Origin: Chelatococcus sambhunathii
Lineage (GTDB): Bacteria > Pseudomonadota > Alphaproteobacteria > Rhizobiales > Methylopilaceae
Direction of reading: 5' to 3'
Length of the DNA stretch: 64,000 nt
Assembly: GCA_031316315.1 (NCBI GenBank)
Contig: JADBEO010000009.1
Span: forward strand, 1-64,000
Positions 17,743 to 27,137 of this stretch are shown in pieces. The notes below the pieces were generated by a model, which searched no databases, was not told the DNA's origin, and saw only the letters and a program-made list of their open reading frames with translations. Made by a program: the position numbers and the translations under genes. The first letter of the stretch is position 1; each line of letters begins with the position of its first letter.

Positions 17743-18456
17743 TCAGCCCTCCGCTTCGAACTCCTCGCCGATCGTCGGGACCTTCACGGTCGTGCCGCGC
17801 AGCGAGTCCATCATCTCGACGAACCGGTCGGCGCTCTCGTCGATGATCGGGAAGGTGCCGTAGTGGCAGGGGACCACGAGGTCGAAGTCGAAGAAGTGCC
17901 GGCAGGCGTAGGCCGCTGTCTTCGCCCCCATGGTGAAGCGGTCACCGATCGGCACGAATCCGACGGTCGGAGCGTAGAGCTCGTTGATCAGCTTCATGTC
18001 GCCGAATATTCCGGTGTCGCCCATGGCGTAGACCACCGGCTCGTCTTCGCCGTCCGGCGCGACGATCAGCCCGTGCGGATCGCCGAGGTCGATCGAGACG
18101 CCGTTGTCGAGCAGCTTGGCGGATGAATGGAACGCCTGGGTCATCGTCACCCGGAAGCCGTCGAGCTTGATCGAGCCGCCAGTGTTCATCGGCTCGAGCT
18201 TCTCGACGCCCTGCGCGCTCAGCCACTGGCCGAGATCGAAGTCGGCGACCAGCGTCGCACCCGTCCGCTTGGCGATCTCCACCGTTTCCCCGACGTGGTC
18301 GAAATGACCGTGAGTGAGGAGGATGTGCGTCGCGCCCTCGGTCGCCGCCTTTTGGTCGCTCTTGAAGGTCCCGTTGTCGAGGAAGGGATCGATCAGGACG
18401 ACGGAGGACCCGAAGACGAGCTTGAAGGCTGAATGGCCGTACCAGGTGATGCGCAT
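17743..18456 (-). CDS. UPF0173 metal-dependent hydrolase (metallo-beta-lactamase fold)
   Basis: A 237-aa cytosolic protein of the beta-lactamase-like superfamily. MRITWYGHSAFKL and LIDPFLDNG are the UPF0173 opening; the metal motif is ILLTHGHFDHVGE (HxHxDH), followed by AMGDTGIFGDMKLINELY and a final VVPCHYGTFPI histidine. The substrate is unknown. The frame is open for 85 codons upstream, but that part is Arg-rich and not homologous; the ATG at 18456 gives the family start. It is divergent from ruvX, with 110 bp between the starts. Confidence 0.92.
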   Translation of the reverse strand: MRITWYGHSAFKLVFGSSVVLIDPFLDNGTFKSDQKAATEGATHILLTHGHFDHVGETVEIAKRTGATLVADFDLGQWLSAQGVEKLEPMNTGGSIKLDGFRVTMTQAFHSSAKLLDNGVSIDLGDPHGLIVAPDGEDEPVVYAMGDTGIFGDMKLINELYAPTVGFVPIGDRFTMGAKTAAYACRHFFDFDLVVPCHYGTFPIIDESADRFVEMMDSLRGTTVKVPTIGEEFEAEG

Positions 18457-18566
18457 AGCGTCGCGACGTCCTTGTCCGGAGAATCTGTCGGCCGGGAGAA
18501 TAGGAACCGGCCCCTTCAGGGCAAGCGCGATGGCGCTCATGAGAGCCGGCGTGCTAGGCGGGGCGG

Positions 18567-19067
18567 ATGCCCGCCATCCACGACGCCTTCGAGTCCTTCC
18601 TCTCCGCCCTGCCCGCCTCCGGCTCGCTCGTCGGCCTCGATCTCGGCACGAAGACCATCGGCGTCGCGGTCTCGGATCCCGCGCGCATCGTCGCCTCGCC
18701 GCTCGAGACAATTCTGCGCAAGAAGTTCACGCCGGACGCACAGCGGCTCCTGGAGCTCGCGGCGAGCCGCCGAACGGTCGGTCTGGTGCTCGGCCTTCCC
18801 GTCAACATGGACGGGACGGAAGGGCCGCGCTGCCAGTCGACCCGCGCCTTCGCGCGGAGCCTGTCCGGACTGACCAATCTGCCGATCGGCTTCTGGGACG
18901 AGCGTCTGTCGACCTCGGCCGTCGAGCGTATGCTGATTTCCTTCGACACGAGCCGGAAGCGGCGCGACGAGGTCGTGGACAAGCTCGCCGCCGCCTACAT
19001 CCTTCAGGGCGCCCTGGACCGGATCGCGGCGATCCGCAGATCGGCGGAGGCGGGCGACGCGTCATGA
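18567..19067 (+). CDS. ruvX: putative pre-16S rRNA nuclease RuvX/YqgF
   Basis: A 166-aa RNase H-fold protein. GLDLGTKTIGVAVSD holds the first catalytic Asp, VGLVLGLPVNMDGTEGPR and FWDERLSTSAVERML follow, and the last Asp lies in KLAAAYILQGALD. It is named both as a candidate Holliday-junction resolvase (RuvX) and as the nuclease that trims the 16S rRNA 5' end; the latter has the better experimental support in E. coli. Its position near gatC and pyrB is common in Hyphomicrobiales. Confidence 0.93.
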   Translation: MPAIHDAFESFLSALPASGSLVGLDLGTKTIGVAVSDPARIVASPLETILRKKFTPDAQRLLELAASRRTVGLVLGLPVNMDGTEGPRCQSTRAFARSLSGLTNLPIGFWDERLSTSAVERMLISFDTSRKRRDEVVDKLAAAYILQGALDRIAAIRRSAEAGDAS

Positions 19068-19221
19068 TCCCCGCGAGGCGCTCTCGCGATGCTCACGGCG
19101 GATCTAGCGGCACGCCGCCTCGGGGGCGGCGCGCCGTTGATGTCGGCCATCACAACGATCTGGACGGTCGCCGAGATGGCGGCCCTTCCGCTCGTTGCTC
19201 CCCGGAGCCGCGTGACGGGCC

Positions 19222-19725
19222 TCAGCAGGGCCGGTAGCGGATCACCTTGACCGGCCGGCCGTCGACGTCGTGGCGACGGCTGATGACCTGGCACTCTGCG
19301 CCGCGATAGACGCGACGGGGCGCGTAGTAGCCGTCGTCATAGTAGTCGTCGTCATAGTAATACGGGCTCGCGGCGGCCGCGCCGACCGCGACGCCGGCGA
19401 TCGCCGCGCCCGCGACATACGGGCCCCAGCCATAGCCGCGGCGGTAGCCCCAGCCGCGACGATAGCCCCAGCCACGGCCGCGCCAGCCTGCGCTGCGGTA
19501 TCCGCCCCAGCCGCGACCGGCGAAGCCCCGGCCGCCCCAGCCGCGGCCGCTGAATCCGCGACCGCCGCCCCAGCCGCGGCCGACTTCCTGGATGTTCTTC
19601 ATCGAAATTCCGGCGACCGAATTGGTCGACGGCTTGCTCCGCTGGCCGGATTCGGCCGACGCGGGCGTCGCCGCCACGCCGAGCGCGCAGGCGCCGACGA
19701 TCAGGGCGGTGTTAAGCGACTTCAT
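19222..19725 (-). CDS. exported Gly/Arg/Trp-rich protein, unknown function
   Basis: A 167-aa protein with a clear signal peptide ([26 protein letters not shown]). The middle is low complexity: repeats built on GRGWGG and GRGF, then [16 protein letters not shown] short hydrophobic stretch ([17 protein letters not shown]) and a Tyr/Asp run ([13 protein letters not shown]) follow, and the C-terminal 27 residues carry two Cys (GAECQVIS and RYRPC), probably a disulfide. GGAGG lies 8 nt before the ATG, which decides the start. Similar Gly/Tyr-rich exported proteins are common in Hyphomicrobiales but uncharacterised. It is divergent from pyrB, with 193 bp between; the 154 bp downstream toward ruvX show nothing recognisable. 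Confidence 0.8.
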   Translation of the reverse strand: MKSLNTALIVGACALGVAATPASAESGQRSKPSTNSVAGISMKNIQEVGRGWGGGRGFSGRGWGGRGFAGRGWGGYRSAGWRGRGWGYRRGWGYRRGYGWGPYVAGAAIAGVAVGAAAASPYYYDDDYYDDGYYAPRRVYRGAECQVISRRHDVDGRPVKVIRYRPC

Positions 19726-19918
19726 GTTGATGCCTCCTGGCGAGCGGTGCGCCCCACCACACGCGACGACTTTCACGGCGCGGGCGCTCCGACCCTGCGG
19801 CGCGCGACCGCCTCGGCCGGTTATTCGTCCCTCATGGGAGATAAGGTCGCGCGCAAAGTGGACAACCCTATGGCGCACTTGCGGAAGCCGCGCGCAGGGC
19901 CTTAAGAGAGCGGCCTTG

Positions 19919-20872
19919 ATGAGCCCCGAACCGGACCACCCGTTCGCGTTCCCGCACCGGCACCTGCTCGGGATCGCGGGACTGTCTCCGTCCGACATCG
20001 AGGGGCTGCTCGCCGCCGCCGAACAGGATGTCGCCCTGTCGCGGCAAGTCGAGAAGAAGCGCGCCTCTCTTCGCGGCCGCACCCAGATCAACCTGTTCTT
20101 CGAGGCCTCGACGCGGACGCAGTCGTCCTTCGAGATCGCCGGAAAGCGGCTCGGCGCCGACGTCATGAACATGTCGGTCGCCTCCTCCTCGCTCAAGAAG
20201 GGCGAGACCGTGCTCGACACGGCGGCGACGCTGAACGCCATGCGGCCCGACATCATCGTGGTGCGCCACCACGCGGCCGGCGCGGTCGCGCTGCTCGCCC
20301 AGAAGGTGGACTGCTCGGTGGTCAACGCCGGCGACGGCGCGCACGAGCATCCGACCCAGGCGCTGCTCGACGCGCTGACGATCCGCCGCGCCAAGGGCCG
20401 CATCGAGGGCCTCAAGGTCGCGATCTGCGGCGACGTGCTGCACAGCCGTGTGGCGCGGTCCAACATCGTCCTGCTCAACGCGCTCGGAGCGGAGGTCAGG
20501 GTCGTCGCGCCGTCCACGCTGCTGCCCGCCGGCGTCGAGCGTCTCGGCGTCACCGCGTATCGCGACATGAAGGCCGGGCTCGACGGCGTCGACGTCGTGA
20601 TGATGCTGCGCCTGCAGCTCGAGCGGATGAACGGGTCCTACGTGCCGTCCGTAAAGGAGTACTTTTCTCGCTTCGGGCTCGACGCGGCGAAGCTTGCCTA
20701 CGCCAAACCGGACGCGGTCGTCATGCATCCGGGCCCGATGAATAGAGGCGTCGAGATCGCCTCGGAGGTCGCCGACGGCCCGCGCTCGCTGATCCGCGAC
20801 CAGGTCGAGATGGGCGTCGCCGTGCGTATGGCGGTGCTCGAAGCTCTCGCGGGGCGCCTGCCCAATGCGTGA
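19919..20872 (+). CDS. pyrB: aspartate carbamoyltransferase catalytic subunit
   Basis: A 317-aa enzyme joining carbamoyl phosphate and aspartate in pyrimidine synthesis. The carbamoyl-phosphate motif is [20 protein letters not shown], and [12 protein letters not shown] and [12 protein letters not shown] are present. The frame is open upstream, but the ATG at 19919 gives the normal N-terminus. The stop overlaps the start of the pyrC-like gene by 8 nt. No pyrI regulatory subunit is present, consistent with a class A complex with the pyrC product. Confidence 0.96.
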   Translation: MSPEPDHPFAFPHRHLLGIAGLSPSDIEGLLAAAEQDVALSRQVEKKRASLRGRTQINLFFEASTRTQSSFEIAGKRLGADVMNMSVASSSLKKGETVLDTAATLNAMRPDIIVVRHHAAGAVALLAQKVDCSVVNAGDGAHEHPTQALLDALTIRRAKGRIEGLKVAICGDVLHSRVARSNIVLLNALGAEVRVVAPSTLLPAGVERLGVTAYRDMKAGLDGVDVVMMLRLQLERMNGSYVPSVKEYFSRFGLDAAKLAYAKPDAVVMHPGPMNRGVEIASEVADGPRSLIRDQVEMGVAVRMAVLEALAGRLPNA

Positions 20873-22169
20873 GCTTCAGCCCTCCGAGCCTCGGCCGACC
20901 TACTTCGCCAATGCGCGCCTGATCTGTCCGGCGACGGGCCGGGACGAGATCGGCGCGCTGCTCGCCGACGGCGGCGTCATCGCCGAGGTCGGCCCGAAGG
21001 TCCCGCCCGCCGCCCGCGCCGACGTCGTCGACTGCCGGGGCGCCGTGCTGGCGCCGGGGCTGATCGACATGGGCGCCTTCGTCGGCGAGCCGGGCGCCGA
21101 GCATCGCGAGACGATCGAGACGGCGAGCCGGGCGGCGGCGGCCGGCGGCGTGACGACCATCGTCACCCGTCCGGACACGACCCCGCCTGTCGATGCGCCC
21201 GAGATCGTCGACTACCTGAAGCGCCGGGCGCGCGACACGGCTAGCGTCCACGTGCATCCGATGGCTGCGCTGACCAAGGGCGTCGCCGGCGCTGAGATGA
21301 CCGAGATGGGGCTGCTGCTCGAGGCCGGCGCTGTCGCCTTCTCCGACGGCCCGCGCTCGGTGGCCAGCGCCCGTGTCATGCGCCGGACCATGACCTACGC
21401 CCGCGACTTCGGCGCGCTCGTCTGCTGCCATGTCGAGGACGCCGAACTGATCTCCGGCGGCGCCATGAACGAGGGCGAGTTCGCCTCGCGGCTCGGCCTG
21501 CCCGGACGTCCGGCGGCGGCCGAGACCCTGGTTCTTGAGCGCGACGTGCGTCTGGCGGCGCTGACCGGCTGCCGCTACCACGCGTCTCTTGTCACCTGCG
21601 CGACGAGTCTCGAGGTGATCGCCCGCGCCAAGGCCGCCGGGACCGCAGTCACCTGCGGCGCCTCAATCGCGCATCTCACGCTCAACGAAAACGACGTCGG
21701 CGAGTACCGCACCTTCTTCAAGCTCGCGCCGCCCCTGCGTCACGAAGACGACCGGCTCGCGCTCGTCCAGGCGCTCGCCGACGGGTTGATCGACGTGGTC
21801 TGCTCGGCGCACGACCCGCAGGACGTCGAGACCAAGCGGCGGCCCTTCGCCGAGGCCGACGACGGCGCGATCGGGCTGGAGACGATGCTCGCGGCTGGCC
21901 TCCGGCTCGTTCATTCCGGTGACGTGGCGCTGCCCGCGCTGCTCGCCGCTATGTCGACCAATCCGGCCCGGCTGCTCGGCCTGCCCGGCGGGACGCTCGA
22001 GCCGGGTTCGCCCGCCGACCTCATTCTGTTCGATCCGGACGCGCCGTGGGTGCTGGACGCGGCGAAGCTGAAGTCGAAGTCCAAGAACACGCCGTTCGAC
22101 CAGGCCCGCCTTCAGGGCCGCGTGCTCCGCACGGTCGTTGCGGGCCGCACCGTCTACGCTTACCCTTGA
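20865..22169 (+). CDS. pyrC: dihydroorotase-like protein PyrC' (probably non-catalytic)
   Basis: A 434-aa amidohydrolase-fold protein overlapping pyrB. The dihydroorotase metal motif DxHxH is replaced: after the barrel start LAPGLIDM comes [14 protein letters not shown]. The later catalytic Asp motif (TDHAP in active enzymes) reads SAHDP. This matches the non-catalytic PyrC' group described in pseudomonads, which is needed for assembly or activity of PyrB. Rhizobial genomes carry this type next to pyrB and usually another pyrC elsewhere. I infer a structural partner of PyrB rather than an enzyme; the standard annotation would be dihydroorotase. Confidence 0.88.
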   Translation: MRELQPSEPRPTYFANARLICPATGRDEIGALLADGGVIAEVGPKVPPAARADVVDCRGAVLAPGLIDMGAFVGEPGAEHRETIETASRAAAAGGVTTIVTRPDTTPPVDAPEIVDYLKRRARDTASVHVHPMAALTKGVAGAEMTEMGLLLEAGAVAFSDGPRSVASARVMRRTMTYARDFGALVCCHVEDAELISGGAMNEGEFASRLGLPGRPAAAETLVLERDVRLAALTGCRYHASLVTCATSLEVIARAKAAGTAVTCGASIAHLTLNENDVGEYRTFFKLAPPLRHEDDRLALVQALADGLIDVVCSAHDPQDVETKRRPFAEADDGAIGLETMLAAGLRLVHSGDVALPALLAAMSTNPARLLGLPGGTLEPGSPADLILFDPDAPWVLDAAKLKSKSKNTPFDQARLQGRVLRTVVAGRTVYAYP

Positions 22170-22200
22170 GAGCATTCCGCGCGACGGGACGACTCGACCG

Positions 22201-22830
22201 ATGCCGACCGCCCAGCTTGTCGCCCTGCTTTCAGCCGCCGCCCTCGGATACCTGCTCGGCTCGATCCCCTTCGGGGTGATCGTCACACGGCTCGCCGGCG
22301 TGGGCGACCTGCGCAAGATCGGCTCCGGCAACATCGGCACCACCAACGTGCTGCGGACCGGCCGCAAGGAGCTCGCGGCCGCGACCCTGCTGGGCGACAT
22401 GCTGAAGGCAACCGTCGCAGTGCTGGTCGCCTGGCGTCTGTGGGGGGAAACAGCGGGGCTGGTCGCCGGCGCCGCCGCCTTCTTCGGCCACGTCTTCCCG
22501 GTCTGGCTGCGCTTCAGGGGCGGCAAGGGCGTCGCGACATATCTCGGGGCGCTGATCGGGGTGTTCTGGCCAGTCGCGCTCGCCTTCGCGGCGATCTGGA
22601 TCGGCGTCGCCGCGATCACGCGCTACTCGTCGGCCTCGGCGCTCGCGGCGAGCCTCGCCGCGCCGATCCTGCTCGCCGCGTTCCACGACGCGGTTCCCGC
22701 CGCGCTCGTCTTCGCCGGCCTGTCGGTCGCGCTCTGGCTGCTGCATCACGAGAACATCGGCCGGCTGCTCGCCGGCAGGGAGAGCCGGATCGGGCAGAAA
22801 CCGGCGCCCGTCTCCGGCGCTGAAGGCTGA
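22201..22830 (+). CDS. plsY: glycerol-3-phosphate acyltransferase PlsY
   Basis: A 209-aa inner-membrane enzyme that moves an acyl group from acyl-phosphate (made by PlsX, also in this window) to glycerol-3-phosphate, starting phospholipid synthesis. The three PlsY motifs are present: [12 protein letters not shown] with [33 protein letters not shown], and the C-terminal [17 protein letters not shown]. An in-frame start at 22138 lies inside pyrC; the ATG at 22201 gives the normal N-terminus. It is 31 bp after pyrC and 6 bp before dprA. Confidence 0.96.
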   Translation: MPTAQLVALLSAAALGYLLGSIPFGVIVTRLAGVGDLRKIGSGNIGTTNVLRTGRKELAAATLLGDMLKATVAVLVAWRLWGETAGLVAGAAAFFGHVFPVWLRFRGGKGVATYLGALIGVFWPVALAFAAIWIGVAAITRYSSASALAASLAAPILLAAFHDAVPAALVFAGLSVALWLLHHENIGRLLAGRESRIGQKPAPVSGAEG

Positions 22831-22836
22831 CCGCCG

Positions 22837-23964
22837 ATGCCGGGCGGCCTGTCTCCCGAACAGCGTCTCGCCTGGCTCCGTCTCATCCGCTCCGAGAATG
22901 TCGGCCCCCAGACCTTCCGTAGCCTCGTCAATCATTTCGGCGGCGCGGCCGCAGCGATCGAGGCTCTCCCCGAACTCGCCCGACGCGGTGGTCGGCGCAT
23001 CCGGGTCTGCGCACGGTCCGAGGCGGAGGACGAGTTCGCCGAGGCGGAGCGCCGCGGCGTCCGGTTCGTCGCGCTCGGCGAAACTGGATACCCGCCCGCC
23101 CTCGCCGCCGTGGAAGGCGCGCCGCCGCTGCTGGCGGTCGCCGGCGACCTGAACGTCTTTCACAGGCCCGCCGTCGCGATCGTCGGCGCGCGCAACGCTT
23201 CCTCGGCCGGCCGGAGCTTTGCGGCGCGGCTCGCGAGCGAACTCGGCGGCGTCGGTTGGCTGATCGTCTCGGGCCTCGCGCGCGGTGTCGACGCGGCGGC
23301 TCACGCGGCCTCGATCGAAACCGGAACGGTCGCGGTCTTCGCCGGCGGCCTCGACTGCGTCTATCCGCCCGAGCACGCGGATCTTGCGAGCCGCATCGTC
23401 GGCGACGGCGCGCTCGTATCGGAGATGCCGATGGGCTGGCAGCCGCGCGGCCGCGACTTTCCGAGACGCAACCGCATCATCGCAGGCATGTCGCTCGGCG
23501 TGGTCGTCGTGGAGGCCGCGGTGCGATCCGGCTCGCTGATCACCGCCCGGCTCGCGACCGAGATCGGTCGCGAGGTCATGGCCGCGCCCGGATCGCCGCT
23601 CGATCCGCGCTGCGAGGGCTCAAACGGACTGCTGCGCGAGGGCGCGACCCTGATCACCCGGTCCGACCACGTCATCGAGGCGCTGGCGCCCCTGATCGAT
23701 GACGGCCCTCCTCCGCCGCCGCCGATCAGTCTCGCGCAGGCGGAATCGGCGGGCTTCCTCCCGTCGGAGCCGGCCGACGACGAGCGCGGGCGCGTGCTTG
23801 AACTGCTCGGCCCCTCGCCCGCGAGGATCGACGAGATCGTCAGGCAGTCGGCCTGCGATCCCCGCACGGTGCTGGTCGTCCTGCTGGAACTGGAGCTCGC
23901 CGGCCGCCTGGAGCGGAGGCCGGATGGCGGGGTGTGCCTAAAGGACGTCGACCTCTGGATCTGA
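22837..23964 (+). CDS. dprA: DNA-processing protein DprA
   Basis: A 375-aa protein that loads RecA on incoming single-stranded DNA during natural transformation. An N-terminal helical domain (RLAWLRLIRSENVGPQTF) precedes the Rossmann-like DprA core with VAIVGARNASSAG, VSGLARGVDAAAH, PRGRDFPRRNRIIAGMS and AAVRSGSLITARLA. The C-terminal region after a Pro-rich linker (GPPPPPPIS) is a winged-helix domain (LLGPSPARIDEIVRQSACDPRTVLVVLLELELAGRLER). No other competence gene is in the window. The last 27 bp overlap the convergent small gene at 23938. Confidence 0.95.
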   Translation: MPGGLSPEQRLAWLRLIRSENVGPQTFRSLVNHFGGAAAAIEALPELARRGGRRIRVCARSEAEDEFAEAERRGVRFVALGETGYPPALAAVEGAPPLLAVAGDLNVFHRPAVAIVGARNASSAGRSFAARLASELGGVGWLIVSGLARGVDAAAHAASIETGTVAVFAGGLDCVYPPEHADLASRIVGDGALVSEMPMGWQPRGRDFPRRNRIIAGMSLGVVVVEAAVRSGSLITARLATEIGREVMAAPGSPLDPRCEGSNGLLREGATLITRSDHVIEALAPLIDDGPPPPPPISLAQAESAGFLPSEPADDERGRVLELLGPSPARIDEIVRQSACDPRTVLVVLLELELAGRLERRPDGGVCLKDVDLWI

Positions 23965-24159
23965 CGAGCCGTCGGCTCGACCGCGCCGCGCGGCGCCCTC
24001 GGCCTCCAGGCGCGCCATGTCGAGTAGATAGGCCAGCGTCGACAGGCCCTGCCGGCGCGACATCTCGCTGAGATCCGCCGTAAGGGACGCGATATAGGTC
24101 GCGACCTCGCTGCGACCTGTTTCCCCCAAGCCCGCGCGATCCTGCTGCGTCCGCCGCAC
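23938..24159 (-). CDS. small conserved hypothetical protein
   Basis: A 73-aa protein, soluble by prediction. Its centre (YIASLTADLSEMSRRQGLSTLAYLLDMARLEAEG) resembles a short conserved protein I associate with the dprA-topA interval in Hyphomicrobiales, which supports it as real even though it is short and overlaps dprA by 27 bp. The function is unknown. The helical pattern suggests a small dimerising protein. Confidence 0.65.
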   Translation of the reverse strand: MRRTQQDRAGLGETGRSEVATYIASLTADLSEMSRRQGLSTLAYLLDMARLEAEGAARRGRADGSSDPEVDVL

Positions 24160-24347
24160 CGCACCCTCCAGGTTGTCGCCGCATATTGATGTAACTTATG
24201 GATGCATTCGCCTCAAGGGCGCAACCGTCGCATTCGCGCCCACGGACGCGCGTCGACGCGCAAGCAAGCCATTTGACAGCCGAATTCCGCTCTCCCATGT
24301 TCCGCCGCGCCGCCGACGGGGATCGGCCGGCCAGGGATCTTCATCGC

Positions 24348-27011
24348 ATGCACAGCCTCGTCATCGTCGAATCGCCCGCCAAGGCGAAGACGATCAGCAA
24401 ATATCTTGGCGCCGGCTTCGACGTGCTCGCATCGTACGGACACGTGCGCGACCTGCCGGCGAAGGACGGCTCGGTCGATCCCGAGGCCGATTTCAAGATG
24501 CTGTGGGAGGTCGACGGCAAGGCGAACCAGCGGCTGAACGAGATCGCGCGCGCCGTGAAGGGCGCCGACAAGCTGATCCTCGCGACCGACCCGGACCGCG
24601 AGGGCGAGGCCATCTCCTGGCACGTGCTCGAGGTTCTGCGGCAGAAGAAGGCGCTGAAGGACCAGCCGGTCGAGCGCGTCGTCTTCAACTCCATCACCAA
24701 GCAGTCGATCCTCGACGCGATGAAGAAGCCGCGCGAGATCGACGTCGCTCTGGTCGACGCCTACCTCGCCCGCCGCGCGCTCGACTATCTCGTGGGATTC
24801 ACGCTCTCGCCGGTGCTGTGGCGCAAGCTCCCCGGCGCGCGTTCGGCCGGACGTGTGCAGTCGGTGGCGCTGCGACTGGTTTGCGACCGCGAGATGGAGA
24901 TCGAGCGCTTCGTCCCGCGCGAATATTGGTCCTTGGTCTCGCGGCTCGCCACGCCGAAGGGCGAGGAGTTCGAGGCGCGCATCTCGATGGTCGACGGCAA
25001 GAAGATCGGCCGGTTGGACGTTCCGGACGAGGCGACCGCGACCGCGCTGAAGCTCGCGATCGAGTCGTCGGACATCAAGGTCCGCGAGGTCGAGGCCAAG
25101 CCCGGCCGCCGCCACCCGCAGCCGCCCTTCACGACGTCCACCCTGCAGCAGGAGGCCTCGCGCAAGCTCGGTCTCGCGCCGAACCGCACCATGCAGATCG
25201 CCCAGCGGCTCTACGAGGGCATCGACATTGGCGGCGAGACCACCGGCCTCATCACCTATATGCGGACCGACGGCGTCGACATGGATCCCGGCGCGGTCGC
25301 GGCGGTGCGCTCTCTGATCGGCTCGGAGCACGGCGGCCGTTACGTGCCCGCCGCGCCGCGCAAGTATTCGGTCAAAGCGAAGAACGCGCAGGAGGCTCAC
25401 GAAGCCATCCGCCCGACCGATCCGCGCCGCATGCCGCGCGAGATGGCGCGCCGGCTCGACGACGATCAGGCGCGGCTCTACGAGCTGATCTGGAAACGCA
25501 CCGTCGCGAGCCAGATGGAGTCGGCCGAGGTCGAGCGCACCACCGTCGACATCTCCGCGACCGGCTCCGGCCGCCCCATCGAGCTGCGCGCGACCGGCAC
25601 GGTGGTCACCTTCGACGGCTTCCTGAAGCTCTACCAGGAGGGCCGCGACGACGAGGGCGACGACGAGGACGGCCGCCTGCCGGCGATGTCGGCCGGCGAC
25701 CCCCTGAAGCGCATCGGCCCGGTCGCCTCGACCCAGCACTTCACCGAGCCGCCGCCCCGCTACTCCGAGGCGGCGCTGGTCAAGCGCATGGAGGAGCTCG
25801 GCATCGGCCGCCCCTCGACCTACGCCGCGACGCTCGGCGTATTGCGCGACCGCGACTACGTCGCGATCGAAAAGAAGCGCCTCGTGCCCCAGGACAAGGG
25901 CCGGCTCGTCACGGCGTTCCTCGAGAGCTTCTTCGACCGCTACGTCGAGTACGACTTCACCGCGAGCCTCGAAGAGCAGCTCGACAAGATCTCCAACCAC
26001 GAGCTCGACTGGAAGGAAGTGCTCCGGCGCTTCTGGAAGGATTTTACGGGCGCGGTCGACGCCACCAAGGAGCTGCGCGTCGCGCAGGTTCTCGACGCGC
26101 TGAACGAGATTCTGGGGCCTTACGTCTTCCCGGCGAAAGCGGACGGCTCCGATCCGCGCGTCTGCCCGACCTGCGGCACGGGCCAGCTGTCGCTGAAGCT
26201 CGGCAAGTTCGGCTCCTTCGTCGGCTGCTCGAACTATCCCGAATGCCGCTATACGCGGCCTCTCGGCTCGGAGCTCGGGGGCGAGGAAGGCTCGGCGGCG
26301 GGGCCGGACGGGGTTAAGGTCCTCGGCAAGGATCCGGAGAGCGGGCTCGACGTCACGCTGCGCGATGGACGCTTCGGCGCCTATGTCCAGCTCGGCGAAC
26401 CGGTCGAAAAGGAAAAGCCGAAGCGCGCCACCATACCGAAGGGCTGGTCGGCGGCCGAACTCGACCTCGACGCGGCGCTGAAGCTCCTCGCCCTGCCCCG
26501 GCACGTCGGCGACCATCCGGAGACCGGCAAGCCGATCGAGGCGAACATCGGCCGCTATGGGCCTTACGTCAGCCATGACGGCGTCTACGCCAATCTCGAA
26601 AACGCCGAAGAGGTGTTCACGGTCGGCCTCAACCGCGCGGTCGCGGCGATCGCCGACAAGCTCGCCAAGCGCGGCGGCGGTCGCGGCGGCGCGCCGGCAG
26701 GACGGGAGCTCGGCGCTCATCCGGACGGCGGGCCGGTGACGGTCCATCCCGGCCGCTACGGACCCTATGTCAAGCATGGCAAGGTCAACGCCACCGTGCC
26801 GAAGGGCGTCGATCCGGAAACGCTGACGCTCGAGGAGGCGGTCAAGCTCGTCGACGCCCGCGCCGAGCAGACCGGCGGCAGGAAGCCGGCCCGCAAGACG
26901 GCCTCGACAGCCAAGAAGGCGCCGGCCAAGAAGACGCCTGCGAAGAAAGCGCCGGCCAAGAAGGCTGCTGCGAAGACCGCCGCCAAACCTGCGAAGCGCG
27001 CCGCCGAGTGA
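24348..27011 (+). CDS. topA: DNA topoisomerase I (type IA)
   Basis: An 887-aa enzyme that relaxes negative supercoils. The Toprim domain starts SLVIVESPAKAKTISKYLG and includes ATDPDREGEAISWH. The active tyrosine is in GLITYMRTDGVDM (about residue 304). EERHGIGRPSTYA-like EELGIGRPSTYAATL and SLEEQLDKISNHELDW follow. One clear four-Cys zinc finger is CPTCGTGQLSLKLGKF with CSNYPEC, followed by toprim C-terminal repeat units (RFGAYVQLGE, RYGPYVSHDG, RYGPYVKHGK). It ends in a Lys/Ala-rich tail of KKAPAKK units. The frame opens 150 bp earlier, but homology starts at the ATG at 24348, which has AGGGA upstream. Confidence 0.96.
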   Translation: MHSLVIVESPAKAKTISKYLGAGFDVLASYGHVRDLPAKDGSVDPEADFKMLWEVDGKANQRLNEIARAVKGADKLILATDPDREGEAISWHVLEVLRQKKALKDQPVERVVFNSITKQSILDAMKKPREIDVALVDAYLARRALDYLVGFTLSPVLWRKLPGARSAGRVQSVALRLVCDREMEIERFVPREYWSLVSRLATPKGEEFEARISMVDGKKIGRLDVPDEATATALKLAIESSDIKVREVEAKPGRRHPQPPFTTSTLQQEASRKLGLAPNRTMQIAQRLYEGIDIGGETTGLITYMRTDGVDMDPGAVAAVRSLIGSEHGGRYVPAAPRKYSVKAKNAQEAHEAIRPTDPRRMPREMARRLDDDQARLYELIWKRTVASQMESAEVERTTVDISATGSGRPIELRATGTVVTFDGFLKLYQEGRDDEGDDEDGRLPAMSAGDPLKRIGPVASTQHFTEPPPRYSEAALVKRMEELGIGRPSTYAATLGVLRDRDYVAIEKKRLVPQDKGRLVTAFLESFFDRYVEYDFTASLEEQLDKISNHELDWKEVLRRFWKDFTGAVDATKELRVAQVLDALNEILGPYVFPAKADGSDPRVCPTCGTGQLSLKLGKFGSFVGCSNYPECRYTRPLGSELGGEEGSAAGPDGVKVLGKDPESGLDVTLRDGRFGAYVQLGEPVEKEKPKRATIPKGWSAAELDLDAALKLLALPRHVGDHPETGKPIEANIGRYGPYVSHDGVYANLENAEEVFTVGLNRAVAAIADKLAKRGGGRGGAPAGRELGAHPDGGPVTVHPGRYGPYVKHGKVNATVPKGVDPETLTLEEAVKLVDARAEQTGGRKPARKTASTAKKAPAKKTPAKKAPAKKAAAKTAAKPAKRAAE

Positions 27012-27137
27012 CGCTTATCCGCGCGGGCGCGAGTTCCGCACCCGCTTGCGTTCTGCGGCTTCAATCCCATTGTCCGGGAGCGCTCGCGGCTCAGCGGCGC
27101 TAAGCTCGCTCGAATCTCATCTGCCGAAAGCCCGCTC

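Noticed and set aside
24213-26777. An 854-codon open frame opposite topA
   Set aside because: It is an antisense shadow of topA with typical Arg/Gly/Asp/Val composition and no domain; topA motifs are unambiguous.
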